Part shown: piece after piece, positions 1-8,599 of the stretch | How the letters are laid out: the number at the start of each line of letters is the position of its first letter | Position numbering within the stretch: the stretch's first letter is position 1 | Origin: Chitinophaga sp. 180180018-3 | GTDB lineage: Bacteria > Bacteroidota > Bacteroidia > Chitinophagales > Chitinophagaceae | Assembly: GCF_037893185.1 (NCBI RefSeq) | Contig: NZ_CP140772.1 | Coordinates: 5,084,001-5,148,000, forward strand | DNA: 64,000 nt | Direction of reading: 5' to 3' | Program-made: the position numbers and the translations under genes | The notes under the pieces: generated by a model | What the model was told of the DNA's origin: nothing | Seen by the model: only the letters and a program-made list of their open reading frames with translations | Databases searched by the model: none

Positions 1-1602
1 ATCAGCCAATCCGAAGCGCGACAGCGACACCGGTGTAAGATCGCGGGCTATCTGCCGCAGCTCCATCATAGAGGTTTCCAGCTGATGGCTCAGTTTCTCT
101 TTTATCCCCGAGGCATTCTCAGGAAGCTTGGTAAGGTTCAATTGTAACGCCGATAGCCGCCCTCCCAGCCCATCGTGCAATTCCCGGGCAAGCCGGCTGC
201 GCTCCTGTTCCTGCCCGTTGAGCATAGCTGCGTAATTGTTGATCGTTTGTTCATGCTTTACTTTTTCCAGCTCCCGTTCCAACAGTTGCTGACGCTGCCG
301 GCTAATGCGCTGCCGGTTACGCAGCAACAGGAAAAGCAGGAACAATACCACGATTACTACCAACAACGCAAACAGATAAATCATTTGCCGGAAATATCCC
401 TGCTGCAATGCCAGCTGCTGCGTGCTGTTCTGATTTTTCAACTCCAGTATACGCCGTTCATTTTCGCTGGCCTGGTACTGCTGTTCCAGCTCGTTGATGC
501 GGACTTTTATCTGACGTTGATCGAGGCTGTCTTTCAACTCCGTATAGGCTTTCAGGTAAGTAAACGACTCTTTCAGGCGCCCGGCCTTTTCATGAAGCTG
601 GTAGAGGTCTTTCAGGGACGACAAATGATAATACGCGGACCCGTCTTCCGCTGCCAGCTTATAAATTTCACGAGCCTGACCAATAGCAGCAGCATACTTC
701 CCCTGTGCTTCATAAATCTTCAGCCGCGCTGTCAGCAGGTTGTAGTGATTATTTTTATCCTTCCAGATAGTAATAACAGAATCGGCCTGTTCGCAGCGCT
801 GTTCTGCTACTTTGAAATGGCCGTTCCTGCTTTCGTACATGGCATCATACAGGTACCACGGTCCCCATAAGCTGCTGGCGCCTGCAGCATCCAGCGCTGT
901 GCGGGCCTGTGCCAGGTACTGGCCGGCCTGAGGCACACTATCCATCTGCAACAACAGGGTAGCTGCCGTGATATAAGCGTTGGCCTTATTCTCCGGCTGG
1001 CCTTTGATGCGGACCATTGCTATATTCTTCAGCAAATAAGGATACGCTTTTTGTGGCTGGCCGGCATTAATAAATTTGGAAGCAATATTGAACATGCTAA
1101 CGGACAGTGAAAGCGTGTCGTTGAGTTTTTCAAAAATGGGGATAACAGATAGTAACATTTCCAGTTCCCGGTCGGGGTTTCCTTTTCTTCCGATCACCGC
1201 GGAAAGGTTCCCGGTGGCAATGGCATAGAGGTGCATGGCCGGAGCGCTGGTATCCGGCTGCATAAGGCGGCGTACTTCGTTATAGGCCGCTTCCGATTTA
1301 TCAAGTTTATTGGTACGCGCATAAATCTTTCCGAGTACAAAAAGGGATTTTGCACGGCCGTAATGGTAGTGCTGCTCCTGCATGAGCTGTTCCGACTGCA
1401 GCGCATGGAAAAGGGCACTGTCGGGCTGATTACTTTTGAGATACAGCTCGGCCACTTCATACATCAGTCGCGCCCTGGTAGTATCAGGAGCCTTCCTGGC
1501 AGCCAGTTCCAACGTACTATCCAATTGTCGCCGGGATGCCTGTTGCGCGCTGATGATGTTCCAGGTTGTGAGGAACATCATGCAAAGTAGCCATGTTTTC
1601 AT
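1..1602 (-). CDS. TPR sensor histidine kinase, 3' end beyond window
   Basis: Two-component sensor kinase, open from the ATG at 1602 to the left edge, so the ATP-binding domain lies outside. The translation starts MKTWLLCMMFLTTWNIISAQ, a signal peptide. A long TPR-like helical region follows, then a single membrane helix (about residues 405-427) and a coiled coil. Near residue 472 comes the HisKA_3 phosphoacceptor box with the core ARELHDGLGG, followed by a dimerisation helix. This is the NarX/LiaS-type layout that pairs with LuxR/NarL response regulators; its partner is not visible here. The family fit is strong, the signal sensed is unknown. Confidence 0.9.
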   Translation of the reverse strand, partial: MKTWLLCMMFLTTWNIISAQQASRRQLDSTLELAARKAPDTTRARLMYEVAELYLKSNQPDSALFHALQSEQLMQEQHYHYGRAKSLFVLGKIYARTNKLDKSEAAYNEVRRLMQPDTSAPAMHLYAIATGNLSAVIGRKGNPDRELEMLLSVIPIFEKLNDTLSLSVSMFNIASKFINAGQPQKAYPYLLKNIAMVRIKGQPENKANAYITAATLLLQMDSVPQAGQYLAQARTALDAAGASSLWGPWYLYDAMYESRNGHFKVAEQRCEQADSVITIWKDKNNHYNLLTARLKIYEAQGKYAAAIGQAREIYKLAAEDGSAYYHLSSLKDLYQLHEKAGRLKESFTYLKAYTELKDSLDQRQIKVRINELEQQYQASENERRILELKNQNSTQQLALQQGYFRQMIYLFALLVVIVVLFLLFLLLRNRQRISRQRQQLLERELEKVKHEQTINNYAAMLNGQEQERSRLARELHDGLGGRLSALQLNLTKLPENASGIKEKLSHQLETSMMELRQIARDLTPVSLSRFGLAD

Positions 1603-1664
1603 ACCTGAATTTGCAGAATTTCTTTCAATTCCGCTTGTTCATTTTATGAAATACACCCAACCGG

Positions 1665-1682
1665 GGAGATGCATCTCCCCTT
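1665..1682. promoter_or_regulatory. 18-bp perfect palindrome between divergent genes
   Basis: GGGGAGATGCATCTCCCC is a perfect palindrome about 60 bp upstream of the kinase start and 90 bp upstream of the TolB-like gene. The half-site CGGGAGATG recurs at about 1689. Because both neighbours are transcribed away from it, a terminator role is unlikely and an operator is the better guess. Confidence 0.45.
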
Positions 1683-1770
1683 TTTCCGGGAGATGAAAAT
1701 CATGGATAACAGCGATTGACCTGCCTTTGTGAAAGTAGGATTTTTGTACTCATTCAAATCATCCATCATC

Positions 1771-2673
1771 ATGAAAAACTTGTGTTCCTTCCTGCTGTTA
1801 CTCCCTGTTTTGCTGGTAACCGGATGCAGTAAAAAAGATAGCCATCCTTCCGGTGGCGGTGGTGGCGGTCACCTGTTTTACGCTGCCAATCTGGCTTTCA
1901 AGGTATTAGACCTGGGCTCAGGTACAGAGAAGAGCATTATTAATCATGCCCAGGAATCGCACCTGGAGCGTTATGATGTAGCGAGAGATGGTAGCGAAAT
2001 TATTTTCTACAGTGAATCGCTCAATTCCGATGATATCACCTTTACGATATATAACCCCGATGGTACAGTCATCAAGCGATTCCAGCTGACGAAATATGTG
2101 AGCGGTGTTCCAAAATTTTCACCGGATAAATCACTGATCGCTATTATCCGGCAGCCGCCATCTGTTTATCCTGATAAATATGTTTTTATAGTAGACAGAA
2201 ACGGGAAGGCGCTCCATGCATTCAAAGGTGCGGAAGACTATGCATGGACTTCCGATGGGCGGTTGCTGATGAGCACTGCCAGTGGTTTCTATCTTACTGA
2301 TGCTTCACTCAATAATGCCACGCCGGTGGGTAATGGTTCCTTCCAGGATACGCCGGTGCAGTTGGATATCAGCCGCGACGACAAGCAGGTAGCCTTTGTA
2401 AGCGGCAAACATATCTGGAAAATGAATCTCGATGGCAGTAATCTGCAACAGGTCACCAGCAGCGGTGTGCGGGAATGGTTCCCGGCATGGTCGCCGGATG
2501 GCAGCAGGCTATTCTTCTCACTCGACTGGAGCGGCACCTGTCTGGAAGTGCGTTCCATGCCCGCAGGTGGCGGACAGGTATACCTCGATCCACCAGGCGA
2601 TGGCCCGGCGCCCCGGGTGATGGCCGGAGGACAGCGTATCTGCAGCAGATCGCAGCCGATGGTACGGCACTGA
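1771..2673 (+). CDS. TolB-like beta-propeller lipoprotein, probable frameshift near the 3' end
   Basis: Exported lipoprotein. The ATG at 1771 gives MKNLCSFLLLLPVLLVTGC, a type II signal peptide with a lipobox Cys at residue 19, then a Gly-rich linker and repeated propeller strands. The clearest TolB/WD40-like blade is WSPDGSRLFFSLDWSGTCLEV. The last ~25 residues no longer look like a propeller. The frame starting near 2596 instead reads DGRRTAYLQQIAADGTALML, which is what a final blade should look like, so a frameshift around 2595-2625 is likely. The stop lies 5 bp from the stop of the convergent MFS gene. The ATG at 1771 is preferred over an upstream TTG because it begins the lipoprotein signal. 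Function unknown. Confidence 0.75.
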   Translation: MKNLCSFLLLLPVLLVTGCSKKDSHPSGGGGGGHLFYAANLAFKVLDLGSGTEKSIINHAQESHLERYDVARDGSEIIFYSESLNSDDITFTIYNPDGTVIKRFQLTKYVSGVPKFSPDKSLIAIIRQPPSVYPDKYVFIVDRNGKALHAFKGAEDYAWTSDGRLLMSTASGFYLTDASLNNATPVGNGSFQDTPVQLDISRDDKQVAFVSGKHIWKMNLDGSNLQQVTSSGVREWFPAWSPDGSRLFFSLDWSGTCLEVRSMPAGGGQVYLDPPGDGPAPRVMAGGQRICSRSQPMVRH

Positions 2674-2678
2674 TGTTG

Positions 2679-3911
2679 TCAGGCACTTACCAGCGGCGTT
2701 TGTTCTTTACGCGTCAGTACGCCTACGCGATACATCACTACTACGCTGAAAAGCCCCAGTGCAAGATAGCTGAAAGATAAATTTACGCCGTCTTTTGCAG
2801 GCAGGAGGTACATCAGCGCCCCACTCAGAATGGAAACGATCACATAAGACAGGCCACCGGTGAGGCCTCCGGCGATGCCCGCATTGCGGGGGAAGCGTTG
2901 CAAACAGAAAGTAAAGTAGTTGTTATAAGTAAACCCGGCGCCCACATGTACGAGGAAAGCAAATACAAGCACGGTCCACAGCTGATCGAACAGGGTATAC
3001 ATCACAAATAGCAATGCAGCCCAGAACAGCTGTAACCCAACGTTTACGCTCATTTTGCGGAGCAGCGGCCGGTTGATCATTGCTTTTCCGGCGAAACCTC
3101 CCACCATCCAGGCAAAGCCCAACGCCAGCGAGCAATAGCCCGTAACAACGGGTGAGAGGCTGAAATGATGCTCGATAATAAACGGGCCCGACATGTTGTA
3201 TACCATTACCATGGAGTAAGCCAGTCCCATCATTCCTATACCCAGCGTAAAGCTGCTGGTGCGTATCATCTCATAATAAATAGCAATGATTTTTGTGGGA
3301 TGAAAAGGTGTGGTGTGTTTGATAGTTTCACCGCCAAAGATCAGCTCCAGCAGGAAGAACAAGGCGCCAAAGGCTCCGAGGAAATAAAAATTGGACTCCC
3401 AACCAAAGTTAACCTCCAGGTAGCCACCGATGAAAGGTGCTACAATAGGGCCGGTTGACCAGATGATCGTAAAAAAACTGAGATAGTGCCTTAATTTATC
3501 TCCCGAATATAAATCAACAAAAAGGGCACGCTTGCTTACTGCCATTGTAGCCATCGTAACTCCATGCAGTATACGCATGGCATAGATAACGTAAATGTTG
3601 TGGGTATTGGCGATGATCACGCTGGAGACCACCATCACAAATATGGATATGAGCGATAAGCGGTACCGTCCGTAGCTGTCGAGCAGTCCGCCTACAAACA
3701 GTTGTGATAATCCATAGCTGATCAAAAATAAGCTCAGCGTAAGCTGGGCCTGACCGTTGGAGATCCCCAATGCCCGCGTCATGCCGGGCAGTGAAGGGAG
3801 GTAAATGTCGGTCGCAAATCCTGACATGGGTATTATGGCAAATGCGAGAATGGTGGCTATTCCTATATTGCCTTCCTTGATCCTTTTTTCTGTAACAATG
3901 CTAATCTTCAT
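2679..3911 (-). CDS. MFS drug exporter, Bcr/CflA-like
   Basis: Inner-membrane major facilitator of about 410 residues, 12 predicted helices, usual length for the DHA1 group. The N-terminal segment (about residues 25-75) reads MSGFATDIYLPSLPGMTRAL and then a GGLLDSYGRYR loop, which matches the Bcr/CflA subfamily: helix-1 DIYLPS motif and the motif A loop between helices 2 and 3. The substrate cannot be told. A perfect TAnnTTTG box lies 31 bp upstream. The divergent-convergent arrangement puts the AraC regulator (4009-4875) just upstream on the same strand with its own promoter, so it may or may not control this exporter. Confidence 0.9.
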   Translation of the reverse strand: MKISIVTEKRIKEGNIGIATILAFAIIPMSGFATDIYLPSLPGMTRALGISNGQAQLTLSLFLISYGLSQLFVGGLLDSYGRYRLSLISIFVMVVSSVIIANTHNIYVIYAMRILHGVTMATMAVSKRALFVDLYSGDKLRHYLSFFTIIWSTGPIVAPFIGGYLEVNFGWESNFYFLGAFGALFFLLELIFGGETIKHTTPFHPTKIIAIYYEMIRTSSFTLGIGMMGLAYSMVMVYNMSGPFIIEHHFSLSPVVTGYCSLALGFAWMVGGFAGKAMINRPLLRKMSVNVGLQLFWAALLFVMYTLFDQLWTVLVFAFLVHVGAGFTYNNYFTFCLQRFPRNAGIAGGLTGGLSYVIVSILSGALMYLLPAKDGVNLSFSYLALGLFSVVVMYRVGVLTRKEQTPLVSA

Positions 3912-3941
3912 TTTCTACAATTGCTGGTGTTCCGTTCGCCG

Positions 3942-3949
3942 CAAAGTTA
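3942..3949 (-). promoter_or_regulatory. -7 box of MFS gene
   Basis: On the minus strand TAACTTTG matches the Bacteroidota -7 consensus TAnnTTTG, 31 bp before the MFS ATG. No convincing -33 TTTG at the usual spacing. Confidence 0.45.
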
Positions 3950-4008
3950 GCGCTTCAGGCATCAGGAACTGACATAGAATTCTCATAATTTTCATGACAG
4001 TGCGGGGA

Positions 4009-4875
4009 TCATTTAGCGGGCTGCAACTGTTTGCGGTACGCTCCGGGCGTAATACCACGGCGTTTTTTAAAGAGGCGCGACAAATAACTTTCATCAGTAA
4101 ATCCCAGTTCCTCAGCTATTTCCTGGATGCGCATGTTACTGTATCCGAGGCGGGTTTCCACCAGTTTGAGTTTGTATTCAATTACGTATTCCTGTATACT
4201 CTGCCCCGTATGTTTCCTGAAATACTCGCCCAGGTAAGTTGTTGAAATATTGAAGCGGGCCGCCAGTTGCGGCAGTTTTAGTTGTTGGGGCTCATAGACA
4301 TGTTCCTGCAGGTAGCTGATGATTTGCATGATGGAGAAGCGGCCACTGTTTTCTGCAACGCCGGTATTTTCAGCGCGCAGCAGGTTCCGGGCAATGAGGT
4401 TCAGCAAAATCGACATCGATTGCCGGATGATCAGCCGGTAGCCTTTTCCGTGCAGCAGGTGCTCCCGTTCGATGCTCTGTAACAAAGTAGCAGCAAGACT
4501 TTCATCGGCCGGATCCCGGAAGATACAACCTGCTTTGGAATGATAGTTATGGAAGATGTAATCCGTTTTCTTCATCCAGTCGCATTGTTCGAGCCGCTCC
4601 GCATCGTCTTTCAACTGGAGGATGAACAACTGGGAGAAGCGGATGAACAGGAACCCGGTGGTGGTTTGGATGTCGAAACTATGCTGATCGTCCGGAGAGA
4701 GCAGGAATAATTTTCCGTTACTGTATGGATAACTGTTTCCGTTTACATGATGTACTCCTTTGCCCTCGCGGATATAAGCCAGTTGAAAATAATGCATCGG
4801 GCGCGCGGGGGCCGTCCATTCGTCCAGTATCTCCGGCACAATTTCATATGGCAACTGCACAAATTGATCAAACAT
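4009..4875 (-). CDS. AraC family transcriptional regulator
   Basis: 288-residue cytoplasmic activator. The N-terminal half (about 1-170) is an AraC cupin-like sensor domain (Y-x-x-G-x-G-x-H-x-x-x-G pattern near residues 34-45, and an SPDDQHSF strand). The C-terminal half (about 185-285) holds the two AraC helix-turn-helix motifs; the second reads IAEELGFTDESYLSRLFKKR and ends in GITPGAYRKQ. Transcribed divergently from the DHA2 exporter at 4966, which is the probable target, with a 12-bp palindrome in between. The -7 box lies only 4 bp before the ATG, so the mRNA may be leaderless. Confidence 0.92.
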   Translation of the reverse strand: MFDQFVQLPYEIVPEILDEWTAPARPMHYFQLAYIREGKGVHHVNGNSYPYSNGKLFLLSPDDQHSFDIQTTTGFLFIRFSQLFILQLKDDAERLEQCDWMKKTDYIFHNYHSKAGCIFRDPADESLAATLLQSIEREHLLHGKGYRLIIRQSMSILLNLIARNLLRAENTGVAENSGRFSIMQIISYLQEHVYEPQQLKLPQLAARFNISTTYLGEYFRKHTGQSIQEYVIEYKLKLVETRLGYSNMRIQEIAEELGFTDESYLSRLFKKRRGITPGAYRKQLQPAK

Positions 4876-4879
4876 CTCA

Positions 4880-4887
4880 CAAAACTA
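4880..4887 (-). promoter_or_regulatory. -7 box of araC gene, possible leaderless start
   Basis: Minus-strand TAGTTTTG fits TAnnTTTG perfectly, with a TTGC 20 bp further upstream as a weak -33. Only 4 bp separate the box from the ATG at 4875, so the start site would fall at or next to the A of the ATG. Confidence 0.5.
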
Positions 4888-4916
4888 CCAATAAAACCTC
4901 TTAAAGTGCAATTTCT

Positions 4917-4928
4917 AATTGTACAATT
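4917..4928. promoter_or_regulatory. Palindrome AATTGTACAATT, candidate AraC or MFS operator
   Basis: Perfect 12-bp palindrome midway between the divergent AraC and DHA2 exporter genes. It is just upstream of an imperfect -7 box (TTTCTTTG, 4934-4941) facing the exporter. Location is the main argument; AraC proteins usually bind direct rather than inverted half-sites. Confidence 0.35.
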
Positions 4929-4965
4929 CTGATTTTCTTTGCCCTTTCAAAACAGGATTTCGTAT

Positions 4966-6357
4966 ATGGACGCAGCATTACAGCTCGCGCATCCCCGGCG
5001 ATGGTGGGCATTGGGAATACTTTGCCTGGGTGCATTTCTTTCACCATTGGATTTTTTCATTGTTAACATTGCGCTTCCGGCCATCAAAGCGGATCTGGGG
5101 CTAAGCGACAGCTCATTACAGCTGGTAGTGGCGGGTTACGGGGCCGCCTATGCTGTTTTCGTAGTAACAGGCGGCAGGCTGGGTGATATTTACGGCCGCA
5201 AGCGGTTGTTTTTGTCGGGGATGCTGCTGTTTACGATCAGTTCGGGCGCCTGCGCTATGTCGGTCAACAGCTGGTGGCTGATTGGCGCCAGGATCATACA
5301 AGGCTTTGCTGCAGCCATGCTGGCGCCACAGGTGCTCTCCACTATCCGGGTAATATTTCCGCGTGAAGAGCAACCGGCAGCGATGGGTATTTTCGGCGCC
5401 GTATTTGGGCTGGCCGCTATTTCAGGGCAGTTGCTGGGTGGTATACTGGTGAAGGCCGGCTTGTTTGGATTAAGCTGGCAGAGCGTATTTCTGATCAATA
5501 TTCCGGTAGGTGTGATCACGATGCTAACGGGCATGTATATACTAAAAGAAAACCGGCCGCCTGTCCGGCAGCAGCTGGATATTCCGGGCATGCTCCTGAT
5601 CACGGCAGCACTGCTGCTGTTTATTTATCCCATCATCAAAGGCAGGGAAGCGCATTGGCCGGCGTGGGTGTTCATTTGCCTGGGAATAGCATTGATGGCG
5701 GGGTTAGCCTTTATACGGGTAGAAAAATCGGTACTGGGTCAGGGGAAATCACCGTTGATACACCTGCCCCTGTTCCGCGACCGGCATTTTGTATCGGGCC
5801 TTGCGATCATCTATCTATATAACCATACTGCATCATTTTTCCTTGTGTATCCGTATTATTTACAACGCGGGCTGCATTGGGACGTATTAGCGGCCGGTTT
5901 ATCGGTACTGCCCTATGCAGCGGGATTTTTTACGGGCCCGCTTATCAGCGCAGCGGTGGCAAGGCGGGCCGGCAATTATGTAGTCAGCATTGGTCAGGGT
6001 TTACTGGTGATCGGTTTCACCGGAGCAGTAGTTGCATTGCTCCTATCACCGGAACCGGGATGGCTGCTCACTATCGCCCTTTTCTGTGCGGGTATGGGGC
6101 ACGGAATTGTGATGCCTTCGATGATGCGCATTACCTTAGCAGGTATTGACGCGCATGTAGCCGGACAGGCAGCGGGTATTGTCAGTACCGCTATACAGGT
6201 GGGCAGCGTATTGGGCGTAGCATTGCTGGGTACTTTATTTTTTATGTTGCTGGATCATTATGCCTTTAATGCCGCCATATCGCTGACGCTGGGCGTACTG
6301 GCCCTGGTGCAGTTGTATGCGTTCCTGTTAACTATCAAAATAAATAACATTAAATAA
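4966..6357 (+). CDS. MFS drug exporter, EmrB/QacA (DHA2) type
   Basis: Inner-membrane proton-coupled exporter of 463 residues, 14 predicted helices. After the cytoplasmic start it reads FLSPLDFFIVNIALPAIKAD, the helix-1 motif of the DHA2 group (D and NxALP). Then come the motif A loop GGRLGDIYGRKR and the antiporter-type helix 5. The ATG at 4966 is chosen over a TTG at 4939 because the TTG overlaps the likely -7 box. It is followed after 6 bp by the NTF2-like gene, so the two are probably one operon, switched by the divergent AraC regulator. Substrate unknown. Confidence 0.92.
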   Translation: MDAALQLAHPRRWWALGILCLGAFLSPLDFFIVNIALPAIKADLGLSDSSLQLVVAGYGAAYAVFVVTGGRLGDIYGRKRLFLSGMLLFTISSGACAMSVNSWWLIGARIIQGFAAAMLAPQVLSTIRVIFPREEQPAAMGIFGAVFGLAAISGQLLGGILVKAGLFGLSWQSVFLINIPVGVITMLTGMYILKENRPPVRQQLDIPGMLLITAALLLFIYPIIKGREAHWPAWVFICLGIALMAGLAFIRVEKSVLGQGKSPLIHLPLFRDRHFVSGLAIIYLYNHTASFFLVYPYYLQRGLHWDVLAAGLSVLPYAAGFFTGPLISAAVARRAGNYVVSIGQGLLVIGFTGAVVALLLSPEPGWLLTIALFCAGMGHGIVMPSMMRITLAGIDAHVAGQAAGIVSTAIQVGSVLGVALLGTLFFMLLDHYAFNAAISLTLGVLALVQLYAFLLTIKINNIK

Positions 6358-6363
6358 GTGATC

Positions 6364-6753
6364 ATGCATTTATCAGAAAAAGCAAAAGAGGAAGTGATCC
6401 TTTTTCATGAACAGATCTGCCAATGGTTCAAGGGAGATGGTAATGGTACAGCAGCAGCTGCCGCGGAGTTACTGCGTCATTTCAGTACCCGTTTCCGTAT
6501 GATATCTCCCAATGGTATTGAAAGATCATATGAAGACACACTGGCCTGGCTGCCTACAGCCTTTGGTGCGAAGCCGGACATGCAAATTACTATCACGGGT
6601 ATGCAGGCACATGAGTCCGACAAACACGTGCTGGTTATCTACCAGGAAACACAGGTTTTCAATGGGGAGCAGCAAACCAGGAATTCCAGTGCCGTATTTA
6701 TACGGGAAGATGTACATGCGTATTGGTTGCATCTATGGGAAACCTGGGCATAA
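6364..6753 (+). CDS. NTF2/SnoaL-like small protein
   Basis: 129-residue cytoplasmic protein with the alpha+beta layout of the NTF2-like superfamily (DUF4440/SnoaL type): an N-terminal helix, FSTRFRMISPNG, a helix, and then strands ending WLHLWETWA. Members are small enzymes or ligand binders; no catalytic residues can be assigned. It begins 6 bp after the exporter stop and is presumably co-transcribed. ATG 6364 is preferred to GTG 6358. A bidirectional terminator follows. Confidence 0.75.
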   Translation: MHLSEKAKEEVILFHEQICQWFKGDGNGTAAAAAELLRHFSTRFRMISPNGIERSYEDTLAWLPTAFGAKPDMQITITGMQAHESDKHVLVIYQETQVFNGEQQTRNSSAVFIREDVHAYWLHLWETWA

Positions 6754-6800
6754 CCCAATCCGGCCAAACACTTTACCGGATCTGTACCAACAGCGCAATA

Positions 6801-6835
6801 AAAAAAACCGCCCGGTAAAACCGGGCAGTTTTTTT
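6801..6835. terminator. Bidirectional intrinsic terminator
   Basis: CCCGGT-AAA-ACCGGG stem flanked by A7 on the left and T7 on the right, between the convergent NTF2-like and OmpA genes. It works on paper in both directions. Confidence 0.85.
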
Positions 6836-6863
6836 ATGGTAAGCGTGACGTTAAAGTTGCTCA

Positions 6864-8267
6864 TTAATACAAAGTAAACTCAACGCGTCTGTTCTGCTGA
6901 CGGCCGGCTGCTGTTTTGTTGGAAGCAATCGGCTGAGTAGAACCATATCCAACAGCTTCGATGCGGGAAGCATTGGCGCCTTTAGATACGAGGTAGTTTT
7001 TAATAGCCTCAGCACGTTCTTTGGAGAGGCGCATGTTAGTGGTGGCAGAACCGGTATTATCGGTATGACCAGCCAGTTTCAGGCTAAAGTTTTTCTCTAC
7101 CAGCAATGCAGCTACCTTATCCAGACTTGCCAAAGAAGTAGGTCTGATAGTAGCTTTACCCAGATCAAATTCCAGGTTATCGATCGCATCTTTCACCACT
7201 TTCTTATCTGCTTCAGTGACGATTACTTTTTCCTTGATAATCTGTACAGGTGTCTGCAGTGGGCAACCAGCTCCATCTACCTTAGTACCAGCAGGCGTAT
7301 TCGGGCATTTATCCAGGTAATCAGGAACGCCGTCGCCATCGGTATCTTTCTTCATATCAGCTACTTCGCTCTGCAGTTCAGCAATAGCCTGTTGATTGCG
7401 GGCATCGCTTTCTGCAAGGGATTTTTTCAGCGCCGCATTTTTATCCCACAGGTCCATTGCCAGCTGCGCTGCAGGATTTACTACTGCCAGCTGTGGTTTT
7501 CTTCTGCTACCAAGTGCAAATTCCACTCCTACACGGCCGGTAGAAAATTTATCTTTCTTGCCGTTGTTTACACCATCAAATACATTGCTGTTTACAAAAT
7601 TCACGGTGTAACCCAGGTCTATATTAACGCCGCGTGCAACGTTAAATTTCGCACCTGCTCCTACCGGTATAAATAACTCACGATGCTGAGATTTACCATC
7701 GGAATTCAGCACCGACATATCTTTACCATCCACCGCAGTTACAGACGGGCGGAAAGCAATAGCACCAGCACCGGCAGATACATACGGAAGAATGAAGCCT
7801 TTTTTATTGATCCAGTTAATGGTTCCGAGCGTGAATACACCACTTACGGAAGCAGACCAGTCGATATCAGTTTTGAAGGAGTTAATGCCACCAACGGGTA
7901 CAGGAACACCGTTAATGTTCGTCAGTGTCTGAGATCCTTTGGTAGAACCTTTCACTTGTCCCTGCATAAACTCAGCCTGCAGACCGAAGTTGTGGAAGAT
8001 CTGTTTCTTGATATAACCACCATACACAAGCCCAACGTGATTGAAGTCGAAGTTATTGAAATAATAAGGGCCGCCGAACGGACCGAAAGCAGCTGATCCA
8101 CCACCCCACACACCGATTGACCAGGTGCGGTAATCTTTAACACCATTGAAAGGAGTAACACGGTCTACTTTCGAGTTAGAATTTTCCTGTGCAAATGCAG
8201 TTCCCGTCAATGCCAGTACAGATGAAGCCAATAGAACAGACTTCCCAAATCTTGTAAACTTACTCAT
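6864..8267 (-). CDS. OmpA family outer membrane protein with TSP3 repeat
   Basis: 467-residue outer membrane protein. The signal peptide ends at TGTAFAQ (residue 27). Residues about 45-255 form an 8-stranded OmpA-type barrel. A coiled linker and one calcium-binding thrombospondin type 3 repeat (DTDGDGVPDYLDKCPNTPAG, about 310-330) follow. The C-terminal OmpA/MotB peptidoglycan-binding domain (about 355-467) carries LAGHTDNTGSATTNMRLSKE with the conserved Asp and Arg that bind diaminopimelate. The protein should tether the outer membrane to the cell wall. Such porins are usually abundant; an imperfect -7 box (ATGTTTTG, minus strand at 8313-8320) lies upstream. Complete at both ends. Confidence 0.95.
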   Translation of the reverse strand: MSKFTRFGKSVLLASSVLALTGTAFAQENSNSKVDRVTPFNGVKDYRTWSIGVWGGGSAAFGPFGGPYYFNNFDFNHVGLVYGGYIKKQIFHNFGLQAEFMQGQVKGSTKGSQTLTNINGVPVPVGGINSFKTDIDWSASVSGVFTLGTINWINKKGFILPYVSAGAGAIAFRPSVTAVDGKDMSVLNSDGKSQHRELFIPVGAGAKFNVARGVNIDLGYTVNFVNSNVFDGVNNGKKDKFSTGRVGVEFALGSRRKPQLAVVNPAAQLAMDLWDKNAALKKSLAESDARNQQAIAELQSEVADMKKDTDGDGVPDYLDKCPNTPAGTKVDGAGCPLQTPVQIIKEKVIVTEADKKVVKDAIDNLEFDLGKATIRPTSLASLDKVAALLVEKNFSLKLAGHTDNTGSATTNMRLSKERAEAIKNYLVSKGANASRIEAVGYGSTQPIASNKTAAGRQQNRRVEFTLY

Positions 8268-8437
8268 AAAAAATTGAATTGGGTTATTGATAATAATCAG
8301 TTTTTGCTATAACAAAACATAGCTAAATGAAAAAAATATAACGGTACCGTATTTTTGACGACAGGGCATTTTACAAAGTTTGTGCCAAGAAAGAAATTAT
8401 CGATTTAAGTTTATGGTTATGAGTTAGTTACAATAAA

Positions 8438-8565
8438 AAGAATTACGAATTAGGAATTACGAATTACGGATTGACAGGGAGATATTAGCGAGTAACAATA
8501 TCATTATTTACTCGCTAATATCTCCCTGTCAATCCGTAATTCGTAATTCCTAATTCGTAATTCTT
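8438..8565. repeat. Long perfect inverted repeat, 58-bp arms (element A)
   Basis: The arms 8438-8495 and 8508-8565 are perfect reverse complements around a 12-base loop. Outer parts of the arms consist of iterated AATTACGAATT/AATTAGG units; the inner part holds CGCTAATATCTCC. It sits between two divergent genes (ompA-like and glycosyltransferase), so it is not simply a terminator, and the right arm runs up to the glycosyltransferase -7 box. A second element at 12265-12394 has the same layout and a related core. The intergenic stretch 8268-8599 holds nothing else recognisable apart from promoters. Confidence 0.9.
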
Positions 8566-8567
8566 CC

Positions 8568-8575
8568 TACATTTG
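8568..8575 (+). promoter_or_regulatory. -7 box of glycosyltransferase gene
   Basis: TACATTTG matches TAnnTTTG exactly, 24 bp before the ATG at 8600 and 2 bp after the inverted repeat. It argues for the ATG at 8600 instead of the upstream TTG at 8573. Confidence 0.6.
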
Positions 8576-8599
8576 TGGCCTTATTTCAATGTTCATGAT

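Noticed and set aside
175..870. 231-codon + strand frame
   Set aside because: Lies opposite the TPR/histidine kinase, whose protein has clear domains; a shadow frame.
4939..4965. TTG start for the DHA2 exporter
   Set aside because: It is part of the probable -7 box (TTTCTTTG); ATG 4966 gives the family N-terminus.
7065..7676. 203-codon + strand frame
   Set aside because: Antisense to the OmpA gene; no family features, whereas OmpA domains are unmistakable.
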